Below, piece after piece: positions 1 through 11,030 of a stretch of 64,000 nt of DNA. Made by a program: the position numbers and the translations under genes. The DNA is from Hypericum androsaemum (Eukaryota > Streptophyta > Magnoliopsida > Malpighiales > Hypericaceae). The first letter of the stretch is position 1. Every line of letters begins with the position of its first letter. The notes beneath the pieces were generated by a model, which saw only the letters and a program-made list of their open reading frames with translations, was not told the DNA's origin and did no database searches. The DNA is taken from NCBI GenBank assembly GCA_963995505.1, contig OZ023180.1, positions 1,736,501-1,800,500 of the forward strand, given 5' to 3'.

Positions 1-993
1 TTTCTCTCTCTTCTTATCAGGTCATGTACATTATTACTCACTCTTTACTCAGCTGATTAACACAATCGCGGAATAACCAACGTTACTCGGATGGATCATC
101 ACAACTTCTTAAACAAACAACACACACACACCGGCTTCTGCTCGCTGACATTTAGCTCGAGGATTCGGGAGGGACATCTCCACCGCCATTCGGCCAGTTC
201 GGGAGTGGCTGAAGACTAAAGTTATTCTTGATTCTTTCTTAGTGTTAGGGGGTGACAGTTTTGATGAGTGTAACTGTATCAGTCAGTACTGGCATCTGAT
301 CAAATATAGGCTTTGTGAGCTAATCCTTTTTGTTCTTTAGATAAGAAGCCAAGTATACAATTTTCTCATGCACATTAATTAGATGACAAAGTATCCTATT
401 GACAGATTTCATTTAAAAAAAACCTGCTAATGATTTACTGATAAAAGGGAGGAATCCAAGCAATAACTTACAATTCTCAAAAAAGCAGTAACTTACAGCT
501 TGGCACAGTTTCCCACTCCAGTATTCACTCATGGTGTGGTAACCAACATTTATTTTAAGATAAAAGTGAAAAGATCAATCAATAATAGATTTGTTCTAGT
601 TTAATAAAGATGTTTCAAGTTTAAATTCGTGAAAATACACTAATATTAAATATTTGTTGGAAAAAATTTGCCAACTTTCAAAAGTTTTACACGTGAACCT
701 AACTAAATTAATCGACCAAGTGGATATCCAATAAGAGTCGCTATCAACCAAAAACAATTACTCTCATCTGCCAAGGGTCTACTTTTTTTTTTGGTAGAAA
801 AGGTGGGGTCATGCTCCTATATAACTACGAAGAAAATAACCGAATACAGAAGAAAAAAGAAAAACGATCTAACCGTAAATAGACCACCTAACCATGGTTT
901 TAAAACCCGGCCCAGAGCTACGACCTAAAATTTCTACCGTTTTTCGGGTCGACTGGTCGGACCAAAAATATTTTTATTTTTTAATATTTTAAA

Positions 994-1058
994 TAATATA
1001 TATACATATATATACATACATATATACATACATATACATACATATATATATATATATA
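994..1058. repeat. TA/TACA microsatellite
   Basis: Alternating TA with interspersed TACA units, about 65 bp and uninterrupted by other sequence. It lies between two halves of a GGTCCGACC-rich degraded repeat. Confidence 0.85.
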
Positions 1059-2764
1059 GAGGTTAAAATAGACTTATTTTCTATAACAAAAATTGACTTA
1101 TTTTTTTATCTCTCCACTCTATAAATCTACTTATTTATTACTCTATAAACTTTTCAAATCAATTTTTTTTTCGAAAACTACCCAAAAAAGCCAATTTCGC
1201 CCATTTTTGTACGAACCGGGTTCGACTGGTCAGGGTGGACTCAAAATTGGCCGGTCCGACCAGATTTGGGCCGGTCCGACTAGAGGGCCAAAGGCTCCTC
1301 CTCAGCCTCAGAAGTGAGGTTTTTTTTTCGAGGTTGCGGTTGTCAGCCTCAGTAAAACCTTCTGGAGGTAAGAACCCAGTGGGAAAACTCGCTACAAGAG
1401 GGAAAGAGCATCTCGGCAGGGTCAGAGAGACCCATCAAGACCCGCCTTGACATAAACACCGCTAAGTCTGATCCCCTTATATCATCACTGACCACACGGG
1501 TACAACAGGGTAAGTTAACGCCCCGTAAATTATCAAGGTACATCTCAAAACAGCAGACTAAAGGAACATGAGAGACAACATAGTTATACGGACTCTCTAA
1601 GGCACACTTGAAGCGTAGCTTGTGTATTATCCAAATAACATAAAGAGTAGAAAAGAGGGCCAAAGAACAACTCCACAGTGGTTCCCCTTATTTCCTGTGC
1701 CATTTGTCCGTTAAAGCACCAGCGATAATGAAAGCCAAACTAGTGCAGCTCTATTTACCGTTTAACGGGAAAAAAAACTAACCATAGTCATACCGGAGCG
1801 TGTTATCAGCCATTTCTTTCTTGGTAGAGGAACCATTTTTGCAGGATGCGACTGAATTCACTATAACAAAATCTAATATAGCTACGGAAAAAAAGGGTTA
1901 AAATCACATCTTCCATTCTTATTTAAGAGAGTAAGACAATTCTCAATTTTTTTTAGGGAACATTTTCGGAAAGATAAACAACATTGTTCACAACATGTGA
2001 CTTGTAGAGACAATTTCGATGCAAGAACGAAGACACAAAAAACAAGGATTTTATTCCATTTGGGACATGGATTTTGTCACCAAGCACAAGAATTCAGCTT
2101 TCTTTAAAAAGAACACCTCTCCCCTATCAGAAAACGAACGCACAACGTAATGACAAGGCCAATTCGCATTGCCTCATCTTTCTCTAAATGGGTAGTTTTT
2201 TTAAAAAGGGAATATTTTTTTCTTATTTGGACACCCGACCACCAACTTATCGACTCTCGTCTTGGTGCTCCACGTGGCAAAATCCCAACAGAAACAAGAG
2301 TATTCTATCTCCCTCTTCACCATGTCTGTAGAATCATTTATTTTACTTCAACTTGTCAATTTGGGGTAGTAAAATACAATACAAGGCATGCTTAATAATT
2401 CCCTGTAAAAGTATATCTCTGTGGTGGGAAATAAATGTCGGGATTAAGAAATGTGCACTGGCGTAGTGGAAGACGTTTTGTGTTGGTGCAGTGTGTCTTC
2501 GCATTTATTACTGGGCCAAGTAAGTAGGTGGGCCTTTGGATTTGAAACCAGTCCTTTTGGTTGCATCCATCATCTGGTCCCCAAGCTGAAGGTCAAAGAA
2601 TCATGCCCTAATGCATTTTTATTTCCGATGTGAAATTTTCAATACGCTCTTTCAAATTAAGTTTATTGGGATGAAGTTTGTATGAGCTTGACACAGACCC
2701 ACGTAGTTTCAAACGGGGTCGTACAAGCACAACAGACTATAGATTTCGTTGACTCTTATACTAT

Positions 2765-2862
2765 GTAGAAATTTTCATATCCTATCCAAAATCGATAAAT
2801 CTTCTACAATTATAAACATGCCCAACACACTTGTCACTTCAGATGTGAGATTTTTTTCAGCA
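2765..2862 (-). mobile_element. probable solo LTR of a TRIM element
   Basis: About 98 bp resembling the roughly 111-bp LTRs of the TRIM elements at 33964-34307 and 52182-52445. It shares a TTTTCATATCC-like block at one end and GATGTGAGATT followed by CAGCA at the other. No second LTR or primer-binding site is visible, so it looks like a diverged solo LTR in minus orientation. The alignment was made by eye and the middle is poorly conserved. Confidence 0.4.
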
Positions 2863-3805
2863 ACTTCGAGTTAGTTTCAAGGGAATCAAAGCCAATGAGG
2901 ACATCAGAAAAGAAGAGATGATCATTCCTCGGGGAACTGGGAAAGGTCGTGTCAATATAATGGTAGTGGTGACAGGAATCTGCAGCTCCATGGCTTTTAT
3001 CAGCTCCGACTTTACTTGTGATTAGACTGAAAAAGTCAGCAACCATTCCCTCTGCTGCTTTCTATATGCAATTGGATCATCACAACGCAGAGGACAGATG
3101 GAATCCAGGCCAAGCATGATTGATTTTTCTTCCACTTTTCATCTTTTTTGAGCTGAATGAAGTCTTCATCATGTTTTTTCGCTTGTGTTTTGAACTAATT
3201 CAAACTCGAATTATTTAGACTCCAAATATCGAGTAGTTTCGGGGGAAAATCTCTTTCAACTCAGGATTTTCTTACTATTTTGCACCCGTGCCAACACTCA
3301 TCATTGGCAGGAACTTGAAAAACGACATAGTGAATAATAGGGAAATGCGAGGTACCCACACAATCATGGCCTTTTGGGTAGTGGTCGATCAGAACGAATT
3401 CAATCGAGACGAACTAAATTTAATAACAATAACCTCAAAAAAATAGAATCAATGTCATCAGAACACAGAAGCATGCCATGTGTGATTCCATATGTCCTTG
3501 CAACAGGTGGCCCTTCAAGTATAGGCACATTAGACACGTCCAACTCTTTTAATAAGCTAATAATAAATTAATAATCATGACAGTGCACATGCTAGATGCA
3601 CTTGATAGAATAACTGTCACGCCTGGTATTAAACAAATCGGTATATTTTCGGTATCCAAACACCTAATGAACTAATTAATTCAAGTTCAAGTCAATTAGG
3701 CTAAACACATTGGTATATTTGGTGACATGCCCAATTAAACAAGCTGAGATCTAAAAGTAAATGAGCAGGCATTAAAAATCGCCTACTCGATACAAACTAG
3801 CGACC

Positions 3806-4523
3806 TCATCGGGTTCTGGAAGTACTTGGATCGAACCTGTCCAAATCCATCTGGTGTTGTCTGCACTCAAGCGAGCAAAATGCACCTAGGTATCTGCATT
3901 AATAAAGGTATTAAAATACGTTGTACCATTTACTCACAAACAAACGACGACTAATTTAACTTTGAATTCACGATAGTAAGTTCGTAGCCCAAAGTTGACC
4001 GTGGGCCAGGGTCCGAAACAGTACAGGGCCCATCGGCCCACTATCAAAGCAGTGCATTATCATCATCCTCCTCCTCCCCTAGTCTAGTTCCAAAATCTTT
4101 AGATTCTAATGGCGGCGGGTGGAATCTTCCCGCCGTCGAAAATTTTCTCTGAGAATAATAATGAAAAATTACTAGGGTTAAAAGGTAGGGCAAGAAAGAA
4201 TAAAAGAAGAGAGATTGCACGTACCCGTACATGTGGATGGGGTCCTCGTCACGGAGCAGCTTCTTGCAGAGGCTGCAGTTCTTAAGGAACTCCAAAAACC
4301 CTACCCCAGGCGACCGGTCGTCCGTTTGCTTCTCACGCGGCGGAGATCCGATCGAGAATACCGGCAGACTCAAGGAAGGCGGTGCTTCTCCGTTGGCCTT
4401 TTGCCTCTTCTCCCTTCGTCTCTCCTCCGGCGGCTTGCTCGTCGCCGCATCCCGTCCGTTGGTCTCCACGGGATGGTCTCCTCCGGGGGTAGATGACGGT
4501 GTAAAACGGCGTTGCGGTGTCAT
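3806..4523 (-). CDS. FCS-like zinc finger (FLZ) protein, copy 1
   Basis: Two-exon minus-strand gene: exon 1 4225-4523 and exon 2 3806-3893, with a 331-nt GT/AG intron. Exons total 387 nt, giving 128 residues and a stop. The FLZ (DUF581) domain is split by the intron, as is usual in this family. The first Cys pair (C83, C86, within FLKNCSLCKKLL) is in exon 1 and the second (C106, C110, within AFCSLECRQHQM) in exon 2. The N-terminus is basic and Pro/Ser-rich and carries the PVFSIGSPP motif just before the domain. FLZ proteins are plant-specific adaptors that bind the SnRK1 energy-sensing kinase through this domain; no direct evidence of partner here. The ATG begins MTPQRRF, conserved with the copy at 12.4-13.4 kb. 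A direct duplicate of that gene. Confidence 0.87.
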
Positions 4524-4899
4524 GTTTTGTTCGTTAATTAGTTGCGGCTGTGGTTTATGTGTAGTAAAGAAGGTTCGACTCGAGAGAGTTTAATTTTCTG
4601 TTTATGCTGAATAGGTAGAGACGCTAACTTTATTTTGATAAGTTTTCTAACCGATTCAATCAAATTCGAATCAAAGTTGTTAAATTATGTATAGCCGTAT
4701 TTTAGTACATATTTTTGTTGACCGGTTTCCTGTTTGCATGGGAGAATTAGTAATGCGAAGTTAATTCGATAAGACTTTTAACGGAATAAATTGAGTTCGA
4801 GTAGGAGAATATAGCTACTACATGTAGACTTTGTTTAACCAATTCTTAGTACTTTTTTTTAATAAGGATTTGGACTAACTTCTTTGTATCAAAATAAAA

Positions 4900-5266
4900 C
4901 AATTCCGATGTACCGGACCTTATACCTTAAACTTGTAGAGTTCAATCAACCGGAAAACATCACTAAAATAAAAAAGGGAAAAGTTCACTGCCCGAACCTT
5001 GCCCGACCACGTAGACAAGCCACATCATCAAATTTTGTTGATGTGGCTTGTCTATGTGGTCGGGCAAGGTTCGGGCAGTGGACCTTTTTAATGTTAATTA
5101 GAATAAGTATGACTCGATTGGTCAATTTTTTATCACATAGTACTAAAGTAATTTTAGACTATACTACAAGGTACTAAAGTGAACTTTTCCCTTTTTATTT
5201 TAGTGATGTTTTCCGGTTGATTGAACTCTACAAGTTTAAGGTATAAGGTCCCGTACATCGGAATTG
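4900..5266. mobile_element. nested inverted repeats with MITE 4976-5191
   Basis: Three layers of palindrome. Outer arms are 4900-4975 and 5192-5266, nearly perfect inverted copies of about 75 bp. Between them lies a 216-bp element bounded by the 14-bp terminal inverted repeat GGGAAAAGTTCACT (4976-5191). Its left half contains a tight hairpin (about 4989-5085) with arms of roughly 40 bp around GCCCGAACCTTGCCCGACCA. A diverged partial copy of the right half follows to about 5405. The duplicate locus at 13.87 kb lacks the whole insertion, so this is a young MITE-type insertion or rearrangement. No transposase is present. Confidence 0.75.
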
Positions 5267-6355
5267 TACCGGACCTTATAAGGCAGGGTTCGGGTAGTAG
5301 ATTTTTTAATATTAATTAAAAATATGATTCGATTGGTTATTTTTTATGATAGAGTACTAAAATAATTTTGGGTTATACTACAAGATACTAAAATAAACTT
5401 TTTCTAATAAAAACAGAACTCGTATCTAGTTTTTTTTAGAGGACTACTCGTATTTAGTTGAGGAGCTCTTTAGAGGGAATCCTGGATTCTTTTGACCTCT
5501 TGCACCTTATGATGGCCCCACCGTTGACATAACTAGGTGAATCCGTAAGCCAGAGATTCGATTCAATAGATTCGGAGTAATTAAATATATAATCAATCTT
5601 GTACGACAAAATTAAGAGTCCGTTGGAAAGAAAAAAGAAAATTAAGTGCCAATCAGATTTCACGAGCAAAAATATTCAATTACGCGTTTAAGAATATATA
5701 TATATATATATATAAAGAAGGATCAACGTCCTTAACATCCTTCCCCAAATCCTTTCACTTTAAAATTTGTTATGGTTAACCTTAACAGTAATTGTGTTTG
5801 CTAGGATAACTTTAACATAATCTAGATTTGGTTGATATCACCCGGTAGTAGATATCTAACAGGTTGACGTATCTGAACTAGTATAAAACATTATAAAACA
5901 TTACATAGTTACACTTCTTTTAAATGCAAATGCGAATTATATTATACCGTATCAGGACAATTATTTTGTGATGAAATTTGTGATATACAGAGTGTTGGCT
6001 CTATCTTACGAATGATTATTACAAATAATACTTCCAAATCTCCTGAACCAATTTCTGATTGGTGCGTAATTATATAACAGAGTCATTGCTTCTTATTTGG
6101 GCTCTATAAGCCCGATTAGTGCCCGCAGTTATATTCAAAATAACTATATTTATTTTTTATGGGAATTGCACTCACTTAAAAACTGCACCATGGTTAATAT
6201 ATTTATTTAGATAGTGCGTAGAATATTGAAGAGGAAATTATGGATTCGATTAAATAACTTAGATTCTACCTATCCTCTATTTATATATCCAGTGGACATA
6301 TCACCATCCTTCTCCATCTTTCTCCATCAAACTCAGATTTTGAAGGTGATACCGT

Positions 6356-6515
6356 GCCGATCTCCTTAGTTGGCCTAGGAAAACGGCATCGTAGTGTCAT
6401 TTTCAGTTTGTTCGTTGCGGTTGTGTGTATGGTAGGGAAATTTCTAAAGAAAGACGATGCAAGGAGAAATCTTTCTTGTGAGGCTTGATGACGTTTGAAG
6501 GTTTTGACTTTTTTA
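6356..6515 (-). pseudogene. FLZ 5'-end fragment a
   Basis: Matches the start of the FLZ gene at 8539-9471: the ATG (6400-6398 on the minus strand) opens MTLRCRFPRPTKEI and the 5'-leader block with TTCTAAAGAAAGACGATGC is present. Nothing of the zinc-finger domain follows. It forms one arm of an inverted repeat with fragment b. Confidence 0.75.
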
Positions 6516-6654
6516 TCGTCGTATACATGGAGGTTTGTTGACTACTGTCGTCCGGTTTCAACCCTCAATAGATACAACATATTGTACTTAACAGTAAACC
6601 AAATTAAATATTCCAAACTTGTACCTTAAACTTCTAAATTAGCAACTTTAGAGA

Positions 6655-6850
6655 TTTCTCTCCCTGAATACGAAGACAAAAAAGTTAAAACCCTTTGCAC
6701 GTCTTTCTTTAGAAGCTTTCCTACCATACACGCAACGGCAACTAACAAACTGAAAATGACATTGTGACGCCGTTTTACTTGGCCAACAAAGGAGATCGAC
6801 AAGGTAGCACCTTCTGCAACGAGACCAATATTGACACACATATCTTGTCC
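6655..6850 (+). pseudogene. FLZ 5'-end fragment b, inverted
   Basis: A second copy of the FLZ 5' end, on the opposite strand to all other FLZ copies. The ATG is at 6756; codon 4 is a stop, and the frame then reads FTWPTKEIDKVAPSATRPI. That matches the complete gene's residues with about 30 codons deleted between the KEI and KVAPSATRPI blocks. The 5' leader is also included. Fragments a and b face each other across about 140 bp and could fold into a hairpin. Confidence 0.75.
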
Positions 6851-6884
6851 TAAAGACAGATCTTGGATTTTTTTTTGGACATCG

Positions 6885-8130
6885 ATTTTTTTCGGGACCT
6901 CGATCTTGCACCTTTGTGACGGCCCCGACGGTCTAGGCATCCGATCGTTTGACTTGATTGGATTCATAATCCTATTGGATAGCTTCGTATTTATTATTTA
7001 TAATCTTTCCTGTGTTTAAACGTCGGAATAAAATTATTTTGGGAAGTGATGTAAGTTGTTACAGATTAGGAAAAATTGTTAATGTTTTTACCCAAAATAG
7101 GAAAAAGCTCTTTTTAAAAAGGGAATAAATCAGATCTTGTAATCTAAGTTATGGGTGCTTTGGAAAGAATAATATGGAAATTGAGTGCATACTGATTGTA
7201 TATTATGAGTCAAATTACGATAATCTTAGATTTTAAGTTCGATGTTTTTAATTAAAATAAAAATAGAATAAACCATCACGACAATTCTGATGAGAAGGAG
7301 GTGAAGGGGCTAGGGGTGATCAGTCGTTTCTTGTAGGAAAAGAGGCTCATGACTTGTTTGGGAAGATGAATGTCAAAAGGAGGGAGGGGTGTTTTACTGT
7401 TTTTGGTAAGATAGATAAGTGACTTCTATTTTTTTATACCATTTGACATTCCGATCCACCGAAACTTCATCCAGATTTGAGTTGAGTGAGTCTTTTGAAA
7501 AGAACAAAGCTTGCCTAATAAATATTTAACAGTGCGTCTATTCGAATTCGAGACCAATTTAAATTAGAACAACAACCTGACAAATTGATGTAAGTCCTAG
7601 TTGATAACAAGTGACTTATGTTAACTCGCTGAAAAAGCCCATTGACTCATAGACCAATAATCTAGGGCAATCGAGAATACAATTGGGGACCGAATGATAC
7701 ATTATTCAAAATACGTGAACGAGCTAGCATATTCTGACAAACTACAAAGATTGAATTGTATTTTACTCAAAAACTACCAACGAAAGACAAGTCTTTTATC
7801 TCTCAAAAATCATGGATTCAAATATTAGGAATCAAGAAGTGCCAATGCAAAAATTTAAGAACGTCATGGATATAAGTTCCAATGCAAAAATCACCAAGAA
7901 ACTTGATTCTGTAAGAAGGTTGGAATTGAGAAAACAGTAGCATAGAGCTATAACTAAAATAGAAATCTAACAAGTACAATAGTAAAATACTTCATGATTA
8001 AAACGGACTAGAACTCTAAATTGAGCTGCAATAGAACTTGTAACGAGACTCGGATAACTCAAGAGGCCCATTGATCTCTTTGCGAATCTCCGCTTCCTCC
8101 TCAGGCGAAGTCTAATTTCGTATTTTGGCT
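6885..8130. repeat. segmental duplication block B, copy 1
   Basis: Matches 20790-20984 plus 22210-23070. Shared landmarks are GATCTTGCACCTTTGTGA, GATAGCTTCGTA, the GATGAGAAGGAGGTGAA stretch, ATGAATGTCAAAA followed by a G-rich run, GATACATTATTCAA, and the 3' end of an SKP1 gene. The other copy is interrupted by the element at 20994-22200. Confidence 0.8.
8046..8116 (-). pseudogene. SKP1-like 3'-end fragment
   Basis: Minus-strand reading gives [11 protein letters not shown] followed by unrelated residues, matching the C-terminal [14 protein letters not shown] of the intact SKP1-like gene at 23016-23483. The 3' flank (CTGCAATAGAACTTGTA and ACTTCATGATTAAAA) matches too. Everything upstream in the gene is missing; the matching 5' piece is at 10338-10507, on the far side of an FLZ gene. 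Confidence 0.75.
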
Positions 8131-8538
8131 CTATAAGCCAAATGATATGTTCAAGTACAAAAACACCACTAGAAGTACGAATCAACAACACAAGATTTCC
8201 GCCATTCCTTCATCAAAAAAGTTACAGGTATGTTTATATAGTGAGGCTCCGACCAACTAAAATCGGTAAAGATCTTTTTTTTTTTTTTGTTATTTTCTAT
8301 TAAAATTGGTGTTGGATAACGTCTCCCAACTACACAAATTGAAATCTAGAAGTACTCAACTATGGGCATGTCCCTTGGAAAAACAACTCTGGCTACATCT
8401 ACAACGAGTATGTTCACTATTAGATCATGTGTATCTAATCAAGAGATGATTAGTGCGATGTACATATTACTAGATACTACTATAAAGTATGAAATTAATA
8501 AAGAAATTACTTATTAAAAAAATAACATCTATAACGAC

Positions 8539-9471
8539 CTAAATTGCACAATTTTCTATTGCAAGTGTGCCACGCCTCGAAGTGGTATCTAGAATGACCC
8601 CATCCAACGTCATCTTCAATTGTCTGCACTCAGGCGAGCAAAATGCTCGGTTGCTGCATTAATAAAGATCAGGATTCAGTTATCACAAATTATATGCTTG
8701 GTTATTTATTTTGAAATGGTTTTTATAATGAAAAAAATCTAAAATAATATCTCTAAATAATAACTAATTCAATTTCGAGCTACTTGTCATTCAATATGAT
8801 CGTGGGCCAAACGCTATAACTTTAATCAGAGGCCCACCGTGGAAGCAGCGGATATTCCTAGTGGCTAGCTAGTGCCTAGTTCAAGATTCCTTATTCTAAA
8901 AAGAAGTTCAAGATTCCTCGGAATCTAACGGAGGCGGGAGAAATCGAAGCCTCATAAATCATAATGCTTTTAAAAAATATCCGATACATATATCGACTTT
9001 AAAAGATGAATAAAGAACAAAATTTTAATTTCATTGGACTATGTGTAGGTGTTCGATTCTAAATTCAAAAAATTAATCAATAAAAAATGAAGAATAATGA
9101 AAAATGAAAGATTCTCTTATGTTTTTGTGAGATAGGGCAAGAAGGAGGGAATCAAACAAGAAGAGTTTAACGTACTTGTACATGTAGATATGTCGACCAT
9201 GATCGAGCACATTCTCGCAGAGGCTGCAGTTCATGAGGAACTCCAAGAACCCTTCCCCAGGCGACCGGTCGTCAGACTTCTTCTCCCTAGTCGGGGATCC
9301 GATATAGAATATTGGTCTCGTCGCCGAAGGTGCTACCTTGCCCTCCATCTTGTGCTTCTTCTCACTTGTCCCATCCGGCGTCGTATCCAACAAGTACCAG
9401 GAGGCCACCTTCTCCTGGGGCGGGAGGATGATCTCCTTGGTTGGCCTCGGAAAACGGCGTCGCAGTGTCAT
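8539..9471 (-). CDS. FCS-like zinc finger (FLZ) protein, diverged copy 3
   Basis: Two exons: 9176-9471 and 8539-8653, separated by a 522-nt GT/AG intron. Exons total 411 nt, encoding 136 residues and a stop. The intron phase is the same as in the other two FLZ genes. The FLZ domain has its four cysteines at 82, 85 (FLMNCSLCENVL) and 104, 108 (NRAFCSPECRQLKM). This copy keeps the family-typical HIYMY run, whereas copies 1 and 2 read HMYGYLG. The N-terminal half and the C-terminal tail (GVILDTTSRR onward) differ strongly from copies 1 and 2, while the SIGSP-like block is kept as YIGSP. An SnRK1-adaptor role is inferred from the family. No disabling mutation is seen. Its 5' end has seeded three fragments at 6.4, 6.7 and 12.0 kb. 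Confidence 0.84.
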
Positions 9472-9896
9472 TTTTCAATTCGTTAGTTGCGGGTATGTGT
9501 TCGGTAAGGAAGCTTCTAAAGAAAGACGATGCGAAGAGAAATCTTTCTTGTGGGTTTGGTGACGTTAAACGGTTTTTACCTTCTCGTGGGAGGGAAATAT
9601 CTAGAGTCGCAGATTTCAGAAGCTGAAGGCTTGATTTAATTAGAGGACCCCATTTATACACACAAAAATAAAAATTAGAGGACTATTGGCTAATTAATTT
9701 GGTTTAGTGTTAAATGAAATATGTATCTATCTTGGCACCTAAAAAAAATCTACGTTGGCCCATCGGTGGTCGAGGATGTAACTAAATTGAATTAATTTTG
9801 AGTTCAAATTTTATAAAAATAAAAAATATTATTGAAAGATTCAGAGATTTAAAAAGAAGGAACTATCAGGAATAAAAGTAGGGATTATTAGAAGCA

Positions 9897-10136
9897 TCAA
9901 TAGAACCCAGCTGCCAATTGTGCAGCTGGTGTGCTACTGGAGAAAAGTGCAGCAGCAGAACCTTCAACCTGGTTCTGCAGAATTCCTACTTGTACACTGA
10001 TGTAATTATTAGCGATATTAACCTGCTGACTAGCCGTTGCATTGGCTGTAATCCAGCTGTTGCAGGTTTGGTAATTCCCAAGTGTAATTAATGCAGTAGG
10101 TGAATAGTTGCCGATACACTTGTATATAAACACCAT
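9897..10136 (-). CDS. hypothetical 79-aa ORF, possible gene fragment
   Basis: Opens MVFIYKCIGNYSP and runs to a stop at 9897. Composition is protein-like: Ala/Asn/Gln/Thr-rich, with blocks such as TCNSWITANATASQQ and AAALFSSSTPAAQLAAGF. There are two cysteines and no signal peptide at this ATG. I do not recognise the family. It may be the last exon of a longer gene whose upstream exons are lost, since it lies between the FLZ gene and a truncated SKP1 piece in a shuffled region. Expression is unknown. Confidence 0.35.
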   Translation of the reverse strand: MVFIYKCIGNYSPTALITLGNYQTCNSWITANATASQQVNIANNYISVQVGILQNQVEGSAAALFSSSTPAAQLAAGFY

Positions 10137-10337
10137 GTATTCTTCAGTAGAAAATAAGATGATCGATTCCTCTCTAGTTACTAACAGGGATTGAAAAATG
10201 CATTATTTAAATTACGAGGACGAGTTAATACGAAGATTAAATTATATTTTACTGGATAATTATCGTATAGAGAATATCAAATTCTATGTAACGATGTGTT
10301 ATATTTCCAAAACATATAAAAGCTTTCTTAAAACCTA

Positions 10338-10507
10338 AGATTCTATATCGCCATTGTCTCGCTGGTCACGTTCGGGAGCTGGATCACGCTGTCTGTGCCG
10401 CCGTTCTCGATCAAGTGCTTGATCGTCTGCGACACAAGCGCCACCGCCTCGTCCATGACGAAGGACCGATAGTCCTAGCTCTTCAGTGTTATCTTCTTCG
10501 ACGACAT
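10338..10507 (-). pseudogene. SKP1-like 5'-end fragment
   Basis: Starts [10 protein letters not shown] exactly like the intact gene at 23016-23483, but codon 11 is TAG. After the stop the frame resembles the intact protein (DEAVA, SQTIKH, LPNVT blocks) up to about residue 52 and then ends. The 5' leader (TTTGCTAGGGTTTRCGG) is also shared. It appears to be the other half of the fragment at 8046-8116, separated by sequence that includes an FLZ gene. Confidence 0.82.
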
Positions 10508-11030
10508 CGTTTTTTAGATACTTTGCTAGGGTTTGCGGAGAAGCTTGTTTCTTAATCAATGAATTCTTTTATTAGAAATTCTTTGGAGGGATTAATTACT
10601 AGAGATTGGAGGGAGACGCATCGGTTAGGAGGTAATTGTTTCATAATCGGATTATATGAAAATGCTAAGAATTGAACAACATATTTTGTTTCAGAAAAAA
10701 ATTGTCACACCTTGAAATTATTAACCACATTATTACACTTGTTATTTCACAATACGCATGTAACACTTACACCATCCTTGTGCTGTAAACGTATATGCTA
10801 AATAAATCTTAGTTGGGCTCTAAATTAATCAGCCTAACTAGCCCAATTTAAGCACAAAAGAACAAATTATAGAACAATAATAATATGAATATAACAAGAT
10901 TTCATTTTACGGAAATTACAAATAAAGCCTTATCAGGGAGAAGTATTTTTAAATATTTTTACAATAATATTACCCATTACCAGTTCTTCCATTCTTGTGT
11001 CTGTTGGAACGAGTCCCTTGGCAAGATAAG

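Larger units (their letters stand above)
1..3532. other. intergenic, no supported gene
   Basis: I find no convincing gene here. Open frames are short and lack recognisable domains. The region holds a TA/CA microsatellite, a probable TRIM LTR near 2.8 kb, and at 1349-1690 on the minus strand a frame with weak resemblance to the C-terminal part of plant LINE ORF2 proteins, too weak to call. The 900-1290 stretch is rich in copies of a GGTCCGACC-like motif, probably part of a degraded repeat. Confidence 0.5.
3533..5520. repeat. segmental duplication block A, copy 1
   Basis: This stretch is matched by 12048-13965. Shared sequence begins at ACACGTCCAACTCTT and runs through the intergenic CACATGCTAGATGCACTTGA block, both FLZ exons, the promoter side and a downstream block ending around CTCTTGCAC(C/A)TTATGATGG. 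The main differences are a MITE nest present only here (4976-about 5410) and an insertion in the intron of the other copy. Copy number is two in this window. Confidence 0.85.
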
